A DNA stretch of 64,000 bases from Anomaloglossus baeobatrachus (lineage: Eukaryota > Chordata > Amphibia > Anura > Aromobatidae): assembly GCF_048569485.1 (NCBI RefSeq), contig NC_134353.1, positions 529,201,008 through 529,265,007 on the forward strand, in the 5' to 3' direction. The translations under genes were made by a program, and so were the position numbers. Within the stretch, counting starts at the first letter, position 1. Each line of letters opens with the position of its first letter. The notes beneath the pieces are model-generated. The model was not told where the DNA came from. It searched no databases and worked only from the letters and a program-made list of their open reading frames with translations. Of this stretch, positions 54,339 to 64,000 are shown piece after piece.

Positions 54339-54516
54339 ACGGGTTTCCCAAACTCCAGGCCTCATGGCCCCCCCAACAAGTTGTCATGTTTTCAGAAATT
54401 CCTTACTATTGAATAGGTGATGGAATCATCATCAAGGCATCACCTGTGCTATATTAAGGAAATCCTGAAAACATGACCTGTTGGGGGTTGTGAGGACTGG
54501 AGTTTGGGAACCACTG
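54339..54516. mobile_element. hAT-like MITE in the L2 LINE
   Basis: 178-bp palindromic element: GGTTTCCCAAACTCCAGGCC at the left and, reversed, GGTTCCCAAACTCCAGTCCT at the right, both running on to 'catgttttcag'. Flanked by an imperfect 8-bp duplication (CTGTAGAT, GTGTAAAT), the hAT hallmark. Confidence 0.8.
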
Positions 54517-54748
54517 GTGTAAATTAAGAACAGCAATGGTCAAGAACTGAACCTTGGGGGACACATACAAATGTGAAAGCTGGATACGCTGTAAGTTTGG
54601 TCGGTTAGTTATGAGGAGATAGGGCCAAGTCTGTGATGCTAGAGATGAGAGAATCTGTAGTAGAAGGGAATGGTCCACTAAAGGCAGAAGAATAGGTCCA
54701 GGAGGACAGTAGTGTCGCTTGGCAGTTAGGTCAATAGTGACTATACTT

Positions 54749-56066
54749 TTTTTTTTTTTTTTACTTGTTTTATTGAAGGTTAAGTATGACATAAGATCAG
54801 TAATCAAACTATCTGTACATATTACAAAAGACATAAGTCAACATGAGAGTATACAATCACAGGTTATACCAAGGGAAACTCAAAGGGGACATTGATTATT
54901 TCTTCAGGATACATTAGACCAAGTCGCACCACAAAATATCGGTGTGGAGCTCTGTAAAAGACGCTAATGCTAGAATATATATCCTAGAGGAAAAATTTTC
55001 TTAAGATTATAGATCATATAAGTTTGAGACCAGGGAGCTGGGCAAACCTCCAGTCAAGGGGGACCCCAACCACCCACCCCAAATTTATGCTGAGAGCCCC
55101 TGTTCTTGAATACAAAATGCTCGAGGGATTATGGTGTTCACGAGGACGATCCACAACGCTCTAAAGGGGGGGGGGGGGGCGCGGGGGTTCATCTAATTTA
55201 ATATTATGCCCTTACGGGCCAGGAAATGGACCTTCAGTAGCAGGTTCTCAGAATGGGTCCAAGAGTTAGTATTCAAAACTCCAAACAGGCATAGGATTGG
55301 GCTCATAGGGACCACTTTCTCCAGCACCGAGGTGAGCACAAGTATTACCTCTCTCCAGTAGGAGTGGATATAATGGCATTCCCAAATCATGTGCCAAAAA
55401 TCTGCACCATATCTCCCACACGCGTCCGTGACAGTGCTATTCATTTTATTTAGTCTTATTGGTGTGATATAGCTCTGATGGATAATGTACAGTTGAATGA
55501 GTATTGTTAATTGCAGGAGAGACCAAAGTGTGGAATTCAACTACGTCATCCCAGGCTATATCATCCAATTCAGGAATTTCAGCTCTCCATTCCCCCAGCA
55601 CGGAGAGGGGGTTGTTCATGGCCTTGGCCCGAATGAGGAATAATAATTTTATTCATTTATATAGCGCTATTAATTCCACAGCGCTTTACATACATTGGCA
55701 TGAGTATAATTTAGAGAACAAGCCTCCAGGGCCCTGTGATCTGATGAGCCCAATGATCAGGAATGAAGAAAATCTAACCTCACAAACAGATAACTGAGCC
55801 CGGAAAGCATGTCTAACCTGGAGGTACTTGAACAGGTGTGTATCCGGCAAGCCATACTCTGACTGCAGTTGTGTAAAGGAGCGGAGCATGTTATCACAGA
55901 CAATAGAGCCCAGGGAAGCTATTCCACAACTCCTCCATTCCCCAAAGCCTGACAATCCACAGAAGTGGGGGAGGTCTCGATTACCCCATAAGGGAGTCTC
56001 AACGGGTACGTCTTGGAATCCAAAAGTGGATTTAGCTTCCTTCCAAATCCTGGCCCCCAGTTAATG
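54749..56066 (-). pseudogene. L1-like LINE 3' fragment with 12-bp target duplication
   Basis: GTGACTATACTT flanks both edges (54737-54748 and 56067-56078). The poly-A tail is the T run after 54749. On the minus strand 55540-55193 reads KMNSTVTDACGRYGADFWHM IWECHYIHSYW-type sequence, the C-terminal zinc-like part of L1 ORF2, and 55955-55810 reads FGEWRSCGIASLG, a more upstream part. Frames are broken. It inserted into the L2-like LINE, so it is younger. Confidence 0.85.
55630..55695. repeat. SINE-like or MITE-like common repeat piece
   Basis: 'tttatatagcgctattaatt' followed by 'ccacagcgctttacatacat' is a motif found very commonly in fish and frog genomes. It interrupts the L1 fragment. The family is not certain. 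Confidence 0.5.
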
Positions 56067-56699
56067 GTGACTATACTTAGGGCAGTTTCAAAGGAATGGT
56101 GCAGTCGGCAGCCACATTGTAACTAGTCAAAGTGGGAGCAGGTAGAGAGGTGGGACAGGTCAAGATGGACATTCTGTTCCAGTAGTGTAAAGGCATAGAG
56201 GAGAAGTGATATAGGGTGATAGCTTGACACAGGTTGGGTCAAGAGAGGACTTTTTGAGTCTGTATGATCAAGGCATGTTTAAAGCATGATGGGAATACAC
56301 AAGTTGTTAGTGATGAGTTAGGGTGGGTACAGACTGCGGAGTGGTTGGGGATGAGGTGGGAAAGGCGATGGTCAAGTGCACACATGATGAGTTGTGATCT
56401 TAAGAGTAGAGTGGAAAGTTGATCTGTCATGGTGAACAAGCTGGATGTGGAGGAAGAGGGTTGAGTAGATCTGAGCAGGGGTTGTGTGCATTTTGGCCCA
56501 AAGCTTATTCTGATGTCTATCTTCTGTTTGACTAAGGCTATGTGTACACGTTGCGTTCTCTGCAGCGCAGAAACTGAGTTTTGTAAAAAAAAAAAAAAAA
56601 ATGCATCCACAACACATGCATTTTGCATCTTTTCCATGCGTTTTGGATGCATTTTTGACAGTGCGTTCCCCCAGCAATTCAGCTCATCTGCTACATGCC

Positions 56700-57566
56700 G
56701 GCTGAGAGCACAGTCGCGTGAGGAGAATGAACTCGAGTGAACTTCACCCGACTTCATTGTCATACCGCGGCTTTGTGTGTAGCGTCCTGATTAGCGGTCA
56801 CCCGTGAAAGACTCACCAGTGACCGCTAATCCCCTGAGTGACTGAAGTGAGCAGCGCGATTAGCGCTGCCGTCACTCAGGTTACCCGCGGCCAGCTGGAG
56901 TCCTCCACTTAAGACCACAACTCATCTGTGACTTCATCGCTGATTGCGTGACTCACTTCAGTTGCTGCGTGGAGCTGACAGAGCGGTCTGGTCTGTGACC
57001 GCTGTTGTCAGCTTCATGTAGCAGAACAGAGCGTCGCGGGACCTCATGTGGATTATGGCAGACCTGGAGGGGTATTTGAGGATTAATAAAGTTGTGTTTT
57101 TTTTGTCTATTATTCCAAATAAAGGGTTGTTTTTTTTTTGGATATGTGTGTTTATTTTCTTTAACTTACAGGTTAATCATGGAAGGTATCTCAGGGAGAC
57201 ACCTGCCATGATTAACCTAGGACTTAGTGGCAGCTATGGGCTACTGCCATTAACTCTTTATTAGCTCAATTGCCACCGCACCAGGGCAATTCGGAATGAG
57301 CCGGGTAGAGTCCCAGGACTGTGGCATCTAAATGCTAGTTAGGCTGGGAGGCTCCCCATCCTGAGAATACAAGCCTTCAACAGTGTGGCTTTACCCTGGC
57401 TGGTATGAAAATTGGGGGTGTCTGACTGCAACCAATCATAGGCGCTGGTAGTCAGGGAAAGCAGGGAATACCAGATTGAATAATGAGCGGCCAGCATTTT
57501 CAAAAGAGGAAAAGCCGCCGAAGCAGTATGACAGCCGTGCAGCGCTGCGCTGGTGATCGATGAGTA
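56700..57566. repeat. Common amphibian repeat body (non-coding)
   Basis: 'taataaagttgtgttttttt', 'tgtctattattccaaataaa', 'ttaacttacaggttaatcat' and 'gccaccgcaccagggcaatt' are words I associate with a widespread frog repeat. Also contains a palindromic block 'gattagcggtcacccgtgaa' against 'caccagtgaccgctaatc'. No superfamily call. Confidence 0.45.
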
Positions 57567-57569
57567 TGA

Positions 57570-57903
57570 GGCTATGTGCCCACAATGCGGAAAATGCGCG
57601 GATTTTGCCGCAGATTTCTCGCGGAAAAGCCGCGGATTTTCCAGAAATCTGCAGCACAGCTACTCCCCAGCCATTTCTATGGCATTTGGAAATTGCTGTG
57701 CCCACGCTGCGGATTTTTCCGCAGCGGAAATCATGCGGAAAAATCTGCAGCATGTCAATTATTGTTGCGGATTTTGCCTATTCAATTGAATAAAGAAAAA
57801 AATAAAAAAATCCGCACCTATGAAAAGGTGCGGATTCCGGGGAAAAGCTGTGAATTTTGATGCAGAAAAATCCGCAGATACAGAGTCCCGTGGGCACATA
57901 GCC
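57570..57903. mobile_element. MITE family C-like, TGA target
   Basis: GGCTATGTGCCCACAATGCG at the left and, reversed, GGCTATGTGCCCACGGGACT at the right. TGA on both sides (57567-57569 and 57904-57906). Interior rich in 'gcggattttgccgcagattt' repeats. Confidence 0.85.
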
Positions 57904-58795
57904 TGAGAGAGGAGGAGAGACTGACCGACAGACAGAGAGGGAGGGGGCGAGAGAGACAGAGCGACCAACTGACGAGAAAGAGACCGACCGACAGAGGAAG
58001 ATTCACCGACATCCACAGACAGAGATTGACCAACATTGACAGTGAGATACTGAAAAGACCTGTGTTTTGCTTGTCAAAAAAGCCTACGGAGCGCAACAAA
58101 AATGCAGTCCAACTGCATTTTGGTTGCGTTTTGACCCACATCATTGATTTAAATGGGTGGAGAACGCAGCTACAACGCACAAAAGTGACATGCTGCTTTT
58201 TTTTCCGCAGCGATTTTGGGCATCCAAAACGCTGCGTTTACAAATGCAGCGTGTGCATTGATTTTTCGGCTTTCTCATAGACTTTGCTGGCGAACCTGAA
58301 CGCATGCAATTTGGCACTGAAAACGCTGCAGTTCAAATATAGCGTTTCTGCGGGAAAAAAAAAACGCAATGTGAGCACATTGCCTAAAGAGGCAAAGTCT
58401 TCAGCCGAGATGAGGAGGAGGTGGTGGTGGTGCTGGGGGACTGAGGAGAGAATTGAAAGTGTTGAATAGCTGTTTAGGGTTGTGAGATAGGGAGGATATG
58501 AGAGATAACAAGTAGGTTTGTTTTGTAGGTGAGTGAGGCCTTGAAATTGGTGAGGGACTGTTTGTATGCGATGAAGTGCTCATTGGAATGGGACCTCTTC
58601 CATTTCCACCCAGCAACCCTTAAAGCACACCTCAGTTCTTTAGTCAGGCTGGTATGCCAGGGTTGTCGGATGCGCGTGTTTTGGTATGCATGAGGGGCAC
58701 AGCCAAATTGAGCTATAGTTATTGTGGCGTTATACAAAGTGGCAGCAGCTGCATCATGTAAGGAAGCTATGTCTGCAAGAGGGAGAAGGGACTTA

Positions 58796-59132
58796 GGGGA
58801 TGTGCACACGTGTGCGTATTGCATGCAGTTACGCTGTGTTCTGCACCGCAGCATAACTGCATGCGTCCCCTGCACAGTCTATGGAGATTGTGCAGGAGCC
58901 GTGCGCACGTGGCATATTAGAACACAGCGATTCAGCTGCTGCCCGAATCGCTGCGTTCTAAGAAGTGACATGTCACTTCTTTCGTGCGGTTTGCATGCTC
59001 TCTATAGGGAGAGGCAGCATGCAGAGCGCACGTTCTCTGCCGGCACCATGCACTTCAGAACGGAGCTTTTCAGCTGCGCTCTGAAGCGCACCTTTTAGGT
59101 GCGGTGCAGAGCGCACACGTGCGCACATAGCC
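58796..59132. mobile_element. MITE family C copy in the L2 LINE
   Basis: Left GGGGATGTGCACACGTGTGC and, reversed, right GGCTATGTGCGCACGTGTGC. TTA at the left edge, TAA at the right. The interior ('gttacgctg', 'gtcccctgcacagtctatgg', 'agaagtgacatgtcacttct') is shared with 63700-64000. Confidence 0.8.
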
Positions 59133-59681
59133 TAAGAGTCAGTGTAAATCAAGGGGTTTAAGATTTCTGCAGGGTGTGTATGTTTGTGGGGTGGGGATTG
59201 TGTAAAATGTTAGTAGGTTGTAATCAGACGGTTGGAGAGGTGAGTTTTCAGAGGTTAGATAGGGAACAGAGGTTGGTGAAGATGAGGTCCAGCGTGTGGC
59301 CATCTTTGTGAGTAGCTGCAGAGGACCATAGAGTGAGACAGAAGGAGGAAGTGTTAAGCGTTTAGAGACAGCTGAATGGGAGGTGTCATTGGGGATGTTG
59401 AAGTCACCCATAATGATAGGGGGAGGGGGGGTCAGCAGAAAGAAAATGTAGTAGCCAGGTGTGAAGTAGTCAGGAAAGGTAGCGGCTGGCCCTGGGGTGC
59501 GGTAGATGACAGCCAGTTGCCGGGGGAGTAGATGCGGATGGAGTGCACCTCAAAAGAGAGGAGAGTAAAAAGGATGGCAATAGAATTTGGGTGAAGGAGC
59601 AATTATCGGACAGGAGAAAGCCAACTCCTCCACCATGCTTGTCCTGGCACGGGGATGTGAGAAAGACAGACCACCTTAAGG

Positions 59682-60057
59682 CCTCTTTCACACATATGTG
59701 CCTCCGGTACGTGTTTGGCAGTTTTCTCACGTACCGGAGACACGTACACACATAAACCTATGTATTCCTATGGTTTTGGACACACGTAAGTATTTTCGCA
59801 CGGAACGTGTGTCCGTTCCGTACTTGCGCGTGTCCGTTGCGTACTTGCACGTGTCCGTGTGTTTCTCACGGCAACATGTCGGTTTTCTCTCCGGCATCAC
59901 GGGTGTCATACGGAACGCAAACATTTCACATGTAATGCAAATGGACCACACTGTTCTGTGTGACACGCACCAGAGAAAAGACCTGTGTCTGAGAAAAAAA
60001 AACAAAACTTTACTCACCTCCAGCCCTGCTGTCTCTGCTGCTGCTGTCACTTGCCTC
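59682..60057. mobile_element. MITE left part, interrupted by the Penelope-like element
   Basis: Starts GGCCTCTTTCACACATATGT after TTAA and contains mirrored 'ctccggtacgtgt' and 'acgtaccggagacacgtaca'. No closing end before the Penelope-like element begins at about 60060, so the right end may lie beyond the window. Confidence 0.55.
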
Positions 60058-61021
60058 AAAAATATATATTATAAACCCCAACTTTTTAAAAAAATTCCTT
60101 TATTATACCAAAAGCTAAACAGACTCATAGACATAAAAAACATACAATGTCTCTGCTGGATTCAACCAATAAAGGGGTAGATACATTGCAATATACAATT
60201 CATCCTTCTTTCACGATTCGATACCTATTTCCCCTCATCAAAAAATTCCTCAGAGGGAAAAATTGCAATTTTTCAAAGATTTATATATACTTCATACCAT
60301 TATTCACATTATATAGATATTTTTAATAAATATCTATTAAACTCACCGTGTCACAGTGGTTTAGGAGCTGAATACAGAGACAAAAAGATATTTCGTCTCT
60401 ATATCCAGTTCCAACCCCTATCCAGTTTTTGAGACCATAAAAACACACTTATGATAATGTCATCCCTGGTCACTCTTTTTGATGTTTTATTGACAGCTAC
60501 TCGACATCCAAATCACATCCTCAACTGGTCAATTGAACAGAGGAAAAAACAGGGATAACTTTTTTTGAAAAAAAAAGCACATCCTGGAATACCCTAGGTT
60601 ATTCCTAACAGAACCAACACCCAATATATGGTGCAAACTCATCTACCGAACTGTTATTTTAGATACCATGCACCCTATAGAATGTCAAAGGTCATTCTCT
60701 ACAGAACAGAGACTTAATATCAGCCCAAGGCCATCATCTGAACTGTTAGAAAAAAAGATTTTTTTCAGCAAAGCAACAAACACATATATGCCAAAGATAA
60801 TACAGAAATAAAAAAGTCCAGTAACCATAATTTGTTCCTTAATAGGATTCTTGATAGATGAAATATTTATCACATATCCACTTGAGATTGTCATATAAAA
60901 TAATATCCTTCATAGAGGTAGTTGATTTCAGACATGTGACATGTCCCAGGTTCCTTTTGCTAATGGTTAGACACTCTGTGCTTGATAGCTTCACAATCTT
61001 GGGATACAATTTACACCTTAC

Positions 61022-61075
61022 ACCTCGACGCGTTTCCCCCCTTGTATGATAGAGCCAAAGGGTTCATCAGGAGGT
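61022..61075 (-). ncRNA. Hammerhead ribozyme in the Penelope-like element
   Basis: On the minus strand: ACCTC pairs with GAGGT (stem I); core CTGATGA; stem II CCCTT/AAGGG with a 14-base loop; GAA; palindromic stem III ACGCGT; C at the cleavage position just before GAGGT. Penelope-like elements are known to carry type I hammerheads with very short palindromic stem III that work as dimers. The one weak point is an unpaired A opposite GG at the base of stem II. Confidence 0.75.
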
Positions 61076-61737
61076 TTTATTGATCCATGAGTTTAATATC
61101 AATATTCAATATGGATCTAAAAGAGGAAGAGAGAAATATATACAATCTCTCAGTATAGATAAGAAACGCTTCCCAACATGCACATAAGAAGACTACACCG
61201 TCAAGATCTTACTCAAAATGAGGCTATAAATGATCCCATTAGATACCAATTGCCCCATTCCGTATACATATTCACTACATCAAATCAGGTCTATTCCTTA
61301 CAAATGAAAAGGAGAGCACAAATATGTATGCATATATCTTAATCAGTAACCCCAAAAACAATCATATACACCAAGTCAGTCAGCTGATTTTAAAAAGATA
61401 CAATAGATATAGACAATGCCACTTACCCCAAAATCACCTCAGATAAAGTATGGTATGCCATACCGGACCACTACAGCAATCGTTTAGGGGTCCAAGTAAG
61501 ATGAGACAGTAGAAACTGGCAAAACGCCATGATAGCCTCCGTCCCAAAAAATCCCCAAATGAGGACACCAGCACGCCAACCAGCAACTATGCGGCAACCT
61601 TTTAAATGAGTGCGGGAGCCATTACATTTCCGGTCCCAGCCGCCTCCCATCATTCATTGCGACCGCGCACACGCGCAGTCACGTCATTGACCCTGCTTCA
61701 TACACAAACCTGATGTCACTTCCCGTATATCTCAATG

Positions 61738-61975
61738 TCACCGCGCCTGCGCAAACCTGCGCCAACCACACAGCCGCCCATATTCTCAAAGCGGCATAAC
61801 GAAGGTTCCATAGCGCAGCGCCGCGCATGCGTCCCAAGCGTATACCTCATCAAAGCCACCGCGCTTGCGCAAACCTGCGCCAACCACGCAGCCGCCCATA
61901 TTCTCCAAGCGGCACCACGAAGGTTCCCATAGCGCAGCGCCGCGCATGCGCCCGAAGCATAAGATATACACAGGC
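61738..61975. repeat. 118-bp tandem duplication in the Penelope-like 3' region
   Basis: Two units sharing 'tgcgcaaacctgcgccaacc', 'cagccgcccatattctc' and 'atagcgcagcgccgcgcatg', with about 10 differences. CpG-rich unlike the surrounding AT-rich DNA. Confidence 0.85.
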
Positions 61976-62417
61976 TGAATTCACCATGAAACAAAATTCC
62001 ACATAGCAAAAGGGTCACAAATAGAGGGTTAATGCCTACTAACTGACTAGAATTTAAGGATATATAAGAGAAAATGCTTAAAATAAAGGGGCCTTACTGC
62101 ATACATATATTGATGTAGTAATTATAATAAAGGGCCAATTCCAAAGAAAAGGGAGCATTCCTACCCCACCAACATTGTTAAACCTACACTTTCCACCCCT
62201 CTCTTTACCAATTATTGACCTTTAGCTTACTAATATTATTGATAAAAACCAAACCCAATAATGGGGGTTTAAATTATGAAGGTTATCATTCAATCTAACC
62301 TCCTCTAGTCTTTCCAATATCACCGGACCTACACTAAAGCCAGTAAAGGAAGAAAACACCCTCCCCCCAGTGGAACCATCTCAAATCATCCCCAGATATA
62401 TCACATCCCAATATACA

Positions 62418-63696
62418 TCAATCCAGAAAACACCTATATGTTAGGTTTTCATTAAGACCCATTGGTTGTACCGACCCCAAACGAAAAATCCATTCCGTTT
62501 CTTTCCTAAGAATCTTATTGTCCCAATTCCCTCCTCTTTCACTTTGTATGATTACTTCTAGGACCTCAAATTTAAGTACGCCTGAGTCACCTCCATGATT
62601 TTCCCAAATATGACGGGATATGGGGGTATCCCGTTTGTGCCGGATATCCCCCAAATGATCCCCTATACGCCTTCGAAATTCACGTCGCGTTTTCCCAACA
62701 TAGTTCTTTTTGGGCATGTACATGTTGCCACATATACTACCCCTTTTGTCAGGCAATTTGCAAAGTCCCTCAGAAAATACTTATTTCCTGTGGCTACACT
62801 AACCGAATACTTAGAAACATTAATCCAATCACAGAAGTGGCATCTACCACATCGAAAGGTGCCGCAAATCCGACAGTTCAGCCACGTCCCCTCCGATAGT
62901 GGTTTCTTATAGTGGCTATGCACCAATCGGTCTGCTAATGACCTACCTCTCCTGAAAGTTATCCTGGGGACCGCCGAGATATTATCTCCTATAGATTCAT
63001 CCGCCTTCAAAATGCCCCAGTGTCTCCTCAAAATTCCAAAAATTCGTTCCGCCTGCACATTATAAGTACCAATAACCCTGATTTCATCCAGGCTAATTCT
63101 CTGTGTATTTGGGACTAGCAGGGAACTCCTTTGTTTATGGAGAGCATGTTGAAAAGCTCCATTCAGGGCCATCTCAGGATACCCTCTGTTTCTAAATCTT
63201 TCCCTCAAATTGGAAGCCTCCAATTTGAAAGAGTTAATCTCAGAACAGTTGCGCCTTGCTCTAAGGTATTGTCCCTTTGGAATACCCTTCCGAAGGGGCA
63301 GGGGGTGATGACTCTCCCATCGCAATAAACTATTAGTTGATGTAGGTTTCCTAAATATGGTTGTGTGAATAGAGCCTCTCTCATCCAATGAGATAAGAAG
63401 ATCAAGGAACGATATTTACTGCTGGTCTATCTCGTATGTGAACCTTAGATTAAAACTATTCACACCTAGTTCCTCCACCATTTGCACAAATTCATCCTTA
63501 GTCCCAGTCCAGATGATCAAAACGTCGTCTATATATCTGTACCACGCACTTATCTTGCCACCATTTATATTCCCCAGAAAATACGACGGTTTCCTCCCAC
63601 CAACCCAGGAGGAGATTTGCATAGCTGGGCGCACATGAGCAGCCCATCGCAGTCCCCCTGAGTTGATGGAAGTACTTACCGCTGTATAAAAAATAG
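62418..63696 (-). pseudogene. Penelope-like RT and GIY-YIG endonuclease, broken
   Basis: The RT end holds the catalytic WYRYIDDVLIIWTG near 63540. A linker follows (HPLPLRKGIPKGQYLRARR, ASNLRERFRNRGYPEMAL), then a Cys/His cluster (CRICGTFRCGRCHFC) typical of the Penelope endonuclease. Next is the GIY-YIG core: GVVYVATC, then YVGKTRREFRRRIGDHLGDI and ISRHIWENHGG, with the conserved Arg and the downstream acidic residue in KETEWIFRLGS. This enzyme nicks target DNA to prime reverse transcription. Frames change near the YVATC part and the RT end also has a break, so the copy is inactive. Confidence 0.88.
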
Positions 63697-63699
63697 TTA

Positions 63700-64000
63700 G
63701 GCTATGTGCGCACGTTGCGTAAATACATGCAGTTACGCTGCGCTTTGTAGCGCAGCGTAACTGCATGCGTCCTGCGTCCCCTGCACAGTCTATGGAGATT
63801 GTGCAGCGGCCGTGCGCACGTGGCGTTTTAGAGTGCAGCGCTTCGGCTACTGCCGAAGCGCTGCATAAAAAGAAGTGACATGTCACTTCTTCCGTGTGCT
63901 TTGCCGGCAGCTCCTGCTCTGTCTATGGGAGGAGCTGCAGTCAGGGCGCATGTAATCGGCTTCACTACGGACATTTCTGCAGCGATTTAAAGCGCACATG
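63700..64000. mobile_element. MITE family C copy, runs off the window
   Basis: Begins GGCTATGTGCGCACGTTGCG after TTA (63697-63699). Interior shared with 58796-59132. The right end lies beyond 64000. Confidence 0.8.

Larger units (their letters stand above)
56536..58384. mobile_element. MITE family C-like, swollen by later insertions, TAA target
   Basis: Left GGCTATGTGTACACGTTGCG and, reversed, right GGCAATGTGCTCACATTGCG, with TAA at both edges (56533-56535 and 58385-58387). The original element is the outer ~550 bp; the middle (about 56700-58040) holds a separate repeat and another MITE. It sits inside the L2-like LINE. Confidence 0.75.
53340..59680 (-). pseudogene. L2-like LINE, cut into six or more pieces
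   Basis: Minus-strand pieces appear in LINE order. Endonuclease at 59680-59139: GGGVGFLLSDNCSFTQI, then MGDFNIPNDTSHSAVSKRL and SDYNLLTF. Linker at 58790-58388: KWKRSHSNEHFIAYKQSLTN. RT start at 56530-56080: ALDHRLSHLIP, NSSLTTCVFPSCFKHALI. RT middle at 54740-54525 and 54338-54200: LPLVDHSLLLQILSSLA, QLSHLYVSPKVQ. C-terminal part at 53700-53360: GVILDSALSFKPHIK, FNQEAAKTLVHPLI. This is the L2/CR1 type. Frames are also decayed. Gaps between pieces are later insertions: a MITE, a MITE nest, an L1 fragment, a hAT MITE and the hammerhead element. Confidence 0.85.
60060..63696 (-). mobile_element. Penelope-like element with GIY-YIG endonuclease, 5' part missing
   Basis: On the minus strand: RT end, linker, GIY-YIG endonuclease, then a 2.3-kb 3' region that contains a 118-bp tandem duplication and a hammerhead motif. 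The order RT then GIY-YIG is unique to Penelope-like elements. A family C MITE cuts the RT at 63700, and the rest lies beyond the window. Coding frames carry about two or three breaks. It inserted in the MITE at 59682. Confidence 0.88.

Overview
This window is vertebrate nuclear DNA, most likely from a frog. The only host gene I can support is a complete copy of ribosomal protein S6 (rps6) on the + strand from about 28.02 to 50.85 kb. It has six exons with consensus splice sites, and joined they give exactly 249 residues, the usual vertebrate length. The amphibian call rests on the repeats: DIRS and Penelope-like elements, Tx1/L1-like and RTE LINEs, Tc1/mariner copies, piggyBac-like elements with TTAA ends, and very many short inverted-repeat elements with TTA-type target sites. 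It is an inference; no species can be named from sequence alone.

Layout. 0-28 kb is gene-poor flank: an old chromovirus scrap, Tc1 relics, fold-back repeats, a very young whole-looking Ty3/gypsy element (3201-11216, minus strand), a broken RTE LINE split by a small transposon, a run of small inverted-repeat transposons sharing TTA targets, a nearly intact Tc1 element (19532-21184), and several minisatellites (23.4-26.4 kb). 28.0-50.9 kb is rps6. Intron 1 is largely a 71-bp minisatellite. Intron 3, 15.6 kb long, holds a nested set: an outer TTAA-flanked element contains an inner TTAA-flanked element that contains a 6.0-kb DIRS element, and the outer element also took a 4.4-kb L1 with a 16-bp target duplication. 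Intron 4 holds small transposons, an 86-bp minisatellite and a hammerhead-like motif. 51-64 kb is again repeat DNA: an L2-like LINE cut into at least six pieces by later insertions, then a Penelope-like element with a GIY-YIG endonuclease at the right edge.

The most interesting signal is a set of hammerhead self-cleaving ribozyme motifs. One (53891-53935, +) has every conserved core base. A diverged mirror copy lies beside it (53830-53874, -), and the two make up a 485-bp insertion bounded by a 14-bp target duplication, which looks like a small ribozyme-bearing retroelement inserted as an inverted dimer. A third lies in the 3' region of the Penelope-like element (61022-61075, -), a fourth, weaker one lies in rps6 intron 4 in the sense direction (45737-45792), and a partial fifth at about 26.6 kb.

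I saw no tRNA, rRNA or CRISPR array. Long stretches where I recognise nothing are marked as such.
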